Shown here piece after piece: positions 60,637 to 64,000 of a stretch of 64,000 bases of DNA. Below the pieces are notes generated by a model. That model did no database searches, had not been told where the DNA came from, and worked only from the letters and a program-made list of their open reading frames with translations. The stretch's first letter is position 1; every line of letters begins with the position of its first letter. Both the position numbers and the translations under genes were made by a program. This DNA is from Arthrobacter sp. 31Y. GTDB lineage: Bacteria > Actinomycetota > Actinomycetes > Actinomycetales > Micrococcaceae. The stretch covers positions 1,178,001 through 1,242,000 of the forward strand of contig NZ_JAFW01000001.1 in assembly GCF_000526335.1 (NCBI RefSeq), in the 5' to 3' direction.

Positions 60637-60918
60637 GTGACGGACCACGTCCGCCCGGCGACACCCGTGTCGCCCGCACCTCGACACCTGCGCAAGCAGG
60701 CGTTCCGGCGGGAAATTCCGGTGAGTCTTATGGGCGGGTTCTCCGGCCCTGGTGGGGTCCATGAGACGCAGGAACCACCTCGAACCGCAGTTTCAAGCCC
60801 GAGTCCAGCGGACGTTGATGGTGATCGCCTACGCAAGCGGAAGATAGCTCTGGCCCTTGTGATCCTTGTCGCGATAACTGTTCCCGCACTAACGTTGGCT
60901 CTGATTTTCGTCCAGTAG
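60637..60918 (+). CDS. Small tail-anchored membrane protein
   Basis: A 93-residue protein with one C-terminal helix (IALALVILVAITVPALTLALIFV) and a cytoplasmic, proline/serine-rich lead. No family was recognised. The start is GTG with GGAG six bases before it. It lies between the DUF4434-like gene and wecB. Confidence 0.7.
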   Translation: MTDHVRPATPVSPAPRHLRKQAFRREIPVSLMGGFSGPGGVHETQEPPRTAVSSPSPADVDGDRLRKRKIALALVILVAITVPALTLALIFVQ

Positions 60919-61008
60919 CCAAGCCAACGGCGAGTGTAGCAATTAAGGGCCATCGTGCTGCGTGCGATAACATCGGGAGGTCACTCTACGCCACCCCGGG
61001 GGAAATCC

Positions 61009-62148
61009 ATGCCCAGCGTCATGCCAATTTTTGGCACCCGTCCCGAAGCCATCAAGATGGCTCCGATTGTCAGCGCCTTCCAAGAGTCTCCTGATTTTGA
61101 CTGCATTGTGACCGTCACCGGCCAGCACCGCGAGATGCTCGACCAAGTTAACGAACTGTTCGGGATCAAGCCGGACCACGATCTGAACATCCTTCAGCAA
61201 CGTCAATCACTTTCCTCCATCATGACCCGCACCATTGACGGGTTGGACAAGCTGTTCGCGGAGAAGAAGCCGGACGTAGTAATCGTCCAGGGCGATACCA
61301 CCACGTCTACCGCCGGAGCCATCGCCGCCTTCTACCACGGCATCCCCGTGGTTCACGTTGAAGCCGGCCTCCGAAGTGGAGATCTTTTCTCGCCGTTCCC
61401 CGAAGAGGCGAATCGGAAGATTACAAGTCAAATTTCCAGCCTTCACTTGGCGCCGACAAGCGTCAGTAAAGCCAATTTGTTGGCTGAAGGGATCGCTGAG
61501 AAAGACATCGTTGTCACAGGTAACTCAGTCATTGATGCACTCCTCACCACCGTGGACAAGCACATCCCGTTCTCCGACCCCCAGCTGGAAGAGCTCGCGG
61601 CGAGTGGACGCAAGATTCTCCTGGTGACTACCCACCGCAGGGAGAATCAAGGCGACGCGATGCGCGGAGTCGGTCGGGCGCTTGCACGGATCGCGGAGGC
61701 CGAACCTGACCTGGTGATAGTCCTCCCCGCGCACAAGAACCCCGTGGTGCGGGAAGCGGTCCTTCCCGCACTCGAAGGCAAAGACAACGTGGTTGTCACC
61801 GAGCCCCTCGCCTACGGTGAATTCACGAGGCTCCTTTCCCTGGCGCACATCGTTCTTACCGACTCAGGTGGAGTTCAGGAAGAAGCACCTAGCCTCGGCA
61901 AGCCTGTCCTTGTGATGCGCGACAACACTGAACGCCCGGAAGCAGTCGACGCAGGAACAGTCGCCCTTATTGGCACCGACGAGGAAACGATTGTTAAGGA
62001 AGTAGACCGCCTCCTCAACCAGCAAGACGCCTTCGACGCCATGGCAAATGCCGTCAACCCCTACGGCGACGGTAAGGCTGCAGCCCGTACCGTGGCTGCA
62101 GTTGCCCAACTCCTCGGAGTAGGCGCCCGTATTGAGAGCTTTTCCTAA
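61009..62148 (+). CDS. wecB: UDP-N-acetylglucosamine 2-epimerase (non-hydrolysing)
   Basis: A 379-residue epimerase: PIFGTRPEAIKMAPI at the start, then VTGQHREMLDQV, GDTTTSTAGAIAAFYHGIPVVHVEAGLRSGD, and TDSGGVQEEAPSLGKPVLVMRDNTERPEAV. It makes UDP-ManNAc for surface polysaccharide or teichoic acid. The start is at 61009 with GGGGGAAAT before it. It may belong to an envelope-glycan locus that continues past the window. Confidence 0.92.
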   Translation: MPSVMPIFGTRPEAIKMAPIVSAFQESPDFDCIVTVTGQHREMLDQVNELFGIKPDHDLNILQQRQSLSSIMTRTIDGLDKLFAEKKPDVVIVQGDTTTSTAGAIAAFYHGIPVVHVEAGLRSGDLFSPFPEEANRKITSQISSLHLAPTSVSKANLLAEGIAEKDIVVTGNSVIDALLTTVDKHIPFSDPQLEELAASGRKILLVTTHRRENQGDAMRGVGRALARIAEAEPDLVIVLPAHKNPVVREAVLPALEGKDNVVVTEPLAYGEFTRLLSLAHIVLTDSGGVQEEAPSLGKPVLVMRDNTERPEAVDAGTVALIGTDEETIVKEVDRLLNQQDAFDAMANAVNPYGDGKAAARTVAAVAQLLGVGARIESFS

Positions 62149-62228
62149 TACGCTGGTGAGGTCGGCCAAACCCATCCGGCACGGTCAGCCGATCAAACTG
62201 TGCATCGTCTAGAAGCAAGTGAGCAAAA

Positions 62229-63386
62229 TTGGCAAAGATCTATATCTACGGAAGCTGCGTTTCCAGGGATACCTTCGACTTCATCGATAAAACTGAACAC
62301 CAGCTGCTCGGATATACGGCTCGCCAGTCACTTATCAGCACCTTCAGCGAGCCCTACGGTGTGGCGGCAGATTCCGGCGTGTTGGAAAGTAGATTCCAAG
62401 TCAGAAATCTTCAGGGAGACTTCGACGGAAATCTCTTGCCAACTCTGGAAGATATTGCGCCGGAAACGGACTACATCTTTTGGGATCTCACTGACGAGAG
62501 ACTGGGGGTCATAAAAGTTGATCAAGAAACATACATAACAAAGTCCGTTGAATTGGCTCAGAGTGGTCTCCTGGATGATTTGGAGAACTGCGACTGGCTG
62601 AAGTTCGGCACCGATGAGCATTTCGCCCTATGGTGTGACTCCGTCAGAAAACTTTCGAAATTTGCGGCAAGGAACCTTAGCAATTCAACGATTGTTCTGG
62701 TCAACTTACCTTGGGCACTCTTTGATGATCACGGAAACCCAGTGGGCAGAACATGGAATCTCCTTCCAGACGAAGCGAACAATTTGTTAGCCAGGTACGC
62801 ATCCGTCATACGGGAATCCTTAGACGTTAAGAACATCGAAATCTCTTGGGAAGACTCCATAGCCTCGACTCTTCATAAGTGGGGCTTGGCGCCATATCAC
62901 TATCAAGATTCGGTGTATAAAGAAGTTGTCTCCCAGTTCGCAAAACTGGACTCAGAGATGCGTAAACGGTCTCTAAACCCCGGCTCCGAAGAAGAATCCA
63001 ACATCCACTCGGCGATGCAATATCGGGATGCTTTAGTCAAGCCCCATGAGTATCAACTCATGCCCAATGTGCGGAAATTTGGAGTCCAGTTTGAGGCTAA
63101 GAGTAAACTCGCTGCGGGTAGGCACGTACTGATTGCGCTTTCATTGGAAAACGCAGAGGAAGCGTCCCTGACGACTGCTCGAATAATGAAGTCGGGCGTC
63201 GCGCACATCGGTCACTTCCGGTATGTTGAGGTTGCGAACGGCCAGCGGTCCTACTATGAGACATTCGACATTCCGGAAGGCGTCGTTTGCCGCGGCGTCA
63301 GAGTCTTGGGCTGGCAGGTTGACCCCGGTGAGGTACTGATCAGCAATGAGGCAGTATTCCCTACCGCAATCCGCGGAGAGCTCTAG
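62229..63386 (+). CDS. DUF6270-like protein
   Basis: A 385-residue soluble protein beginning MAKIYIYGSCVSRDTFDFI, the G-S-C-V-S-R-D start of DUF6270, a family with a predicted SGNH-hydrolase-like fold seen in capsule clusters. Later it has WDLTDERLGV, NLPWALFDDHGNP and a C-terminal ~110-residue domain (NVRKFGVQFEAKSKL). Codon use is more AT-rich than all neighbours, so it may have come by transfer. The start TTG at 62229 has no strong ribosome site. Confidence 0.72.
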   Translation: MAKIYIYGSCVSRDTFDFIDKTEHQLLGYTARQSLISTFSEPYGVAADSGVLESRFQVRNLQGDFDGNLLPTLEDIAPETDYIFWDLTDERLGVIKVDQETYITKSVELAQSGLLDDLENCDWLKFGTDEHFALWCDSVRKLSKFAARNLSNSTIVLVNLPWALFDDHGNPVGRTWNLLPDEANNLLARYASVIRESLDVKNIEISWEDSIASTLHKWGLAPYHYQDSVYKEVVSQFAKLDSEMRKRSLNPGSEEESNIHSAMQYRDALVKPHEYQLMPNVRKFGVQFEAKSKLAAGRHVLIALSLENAEEASLTTARIMKSGVAHIGHFRYVEVANGQRSYYETFDIPEGVVCRGVRVLGWQVDPGEVLISNEAVFPTAIRGEL

Positions 63387-64000
63387 GAACCATCGTTCCT
63401 AAGCGATGAAAGCCGACCGTGGCCAGGTAGGCACTTGAGTGGCCTTTATGGTTGCATCTCACAATCAAACGCAATTCCTTAAGGCGAGACGACGGTTGGC
63501 CCATTCTTCCCGTGCCGCAAACTCGCCGCGGTGGCGATTATCGGCTCTTCGCGGTTTGTGGTGGTTCTGCCGTGATGGGTGTCGCGCCGGTGACGATGAG
63601 GACCTCGATCTCCTTCCACCACCGGCAGACGGTGCGCCAGAGCCGGTTCGTCTCCGGCTGAGCGGCCTTTTCGACCAAGACCTGCAGGCGGTCTTTGGCG
63701 GCGGTCGCGCCTGCAAGGGACCCTGCGGTCAGCAGGGCCCGGAGTTAGTCTTAGACCAGCCACGTCCGATTGTTGGCTTCGGATCGCCAATGTTCTTCCT
63801 GATGGAACCGAATTACACGACTTTACCTGACAGCAGAATCAATGACCTGTCAGCGCGGTTGTTGCCCGTCAGAGAGCCACAGAAGACGGCATCCGTACAG
63901 ACGAAGGAGCCCTCCACCATTAAAGTCAGTGAAGGACTCCTTCATTGGGTCCGTCAAGGACCCGAAATGCTCTTAGTGCCGGCCGAGGACCGCCAATTCT
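63387..64000. other. Gene-poor tail with transposase relic
   Basis: No intact gene was recognised. The stretch holds the ISL3 relic at 63538-63747 and short inverted repeats near the end (for example TGAAGGACTCCTTCA at 63930-63944). Any further gene would start beyond the window. Confidence 0.6.
63538..63747 (-). pseudogene. ISL3-type transposase remnant
   Basis: A 69-codon frame on the minus strand, closed by stops on both sides, reads LRALLTAGSLAGATAAKDRL followed by QVLVEKAAQPETNRLWRTVC and RWWKEIEVLIVTGATPITAE. The R-T-V-C-R-W-W-K-E-I-E-V-L-I-x-T-G-A-T stretch is typical of the C-terminal part of ISL3 transposases, where the last Glu is catalytic. The following A-N-T-A-I-K segment is destroyed. 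No terminal repeats were found. Confidence 0.6.

Noticed and set aside
63452..63790. Intact small genes at the right end
   Set aside because: The frames there are arginine-rich shadows; the only recognisable coding signal is the stop-bounded ISL3 relic on the minus strand.

Overview
The window is a GC-rich stretch of actinobacterial chromosome. It most resembles the Arthrobacter/Paenarthrobacter group (Micrococcaceae). The grounds are the complete menaquinone gene set with a geranylgeranyl-reductase-type quinone reductase (MK-9(H2) is the known main quinone of many Arthrobacter), GTG/TTG starts, dense two-strand packing, PhoX, class-E-sortase-type LAXTG signals, DUF2510 proteins and ISL3-type remnants. 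The assignment is inferred from gene content and protein similarity recalled from memory; no search was run. No rRNA, tRNA or CRISPR array was recognised.

Layout. 1-4.0 kb: two tandem YezG/DUF600-like genes (the first cut by the window edge), a CbiX/SirB-type chelatase, a TRIC-like membrane protein, a SUKH-domain protein, and an AbiEi-N/DUF559 nuclease-like gene bracketed by two nested hairpin repeats. 4.0-17.4 kb: menaquinone synthesis (polyprenyl diphosphate synthase, MenJ-like reductase, MenG, MenF, MenD, MenC), interrupted by an amino-acid ABC transporter, a SOUL protein and PhoX. 18-25 kb: a LacI regulator, a GH32 fructosidase and its sugar ABC importer, linked by shared 16-bp palindromic operators. 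25-34 kb: PAP2 phosphatase, acyltransferase, MFS exporter, then two repeat-rich secreted proteins, one with seven chaplin-like repeats and an LAXTG sorting signal. 34-38.6 kb: subtilase with FG-GAP repeats and an ECF sigma/CU044_5270 pair. 38.6-47.4 kb: small regulators and enzymes (DUF4177, cupin, DUF2000/AraC, VOC/MarR, VOC/HxlR), a lipoprotein trio and a second ECF sigma/anti-sigma-like pair. 47.4-53.5 kb: a decayed endonuclease-like gene, then a LuxR response regulator, a histidine kinase, a degenerate kinase-like membrane protein, a DUF4870 protein and two lipoproteins. 53.6-58.1 kb: E1alpha-E1beta-E2 of a branched-chain-type 2-oxoacid dehydrogenase with a divergent Lrp regulator. 58-64 kb: YdcF, a DUF4434-like secreted protein, WecB and an AT-richer DUF6270-like gene, ending in an ISL3 transposase remnant.

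How the genes work together. The men genes should make and partly reduce menaquinone. The GH32 enzyme, three ABC genes and LacI form a fructoside-use regulon. The two small VOC loci each carry a near-perfect operator for the neighbouring MarR or HxlR repressor. Three dispersed intergenic repeat families (nested hairpins, 32-bp tandem units and a GC-rich family about 100 bp long) occupy most of the longer gaps. The strongest candidates for undescribed biology are the seven-repeat chaplin-like wall protein with its proline-repeat neighbour, and the kinase/pseudo-kinase/regulator/lipoprotein block at 48.3-53.5 kb.
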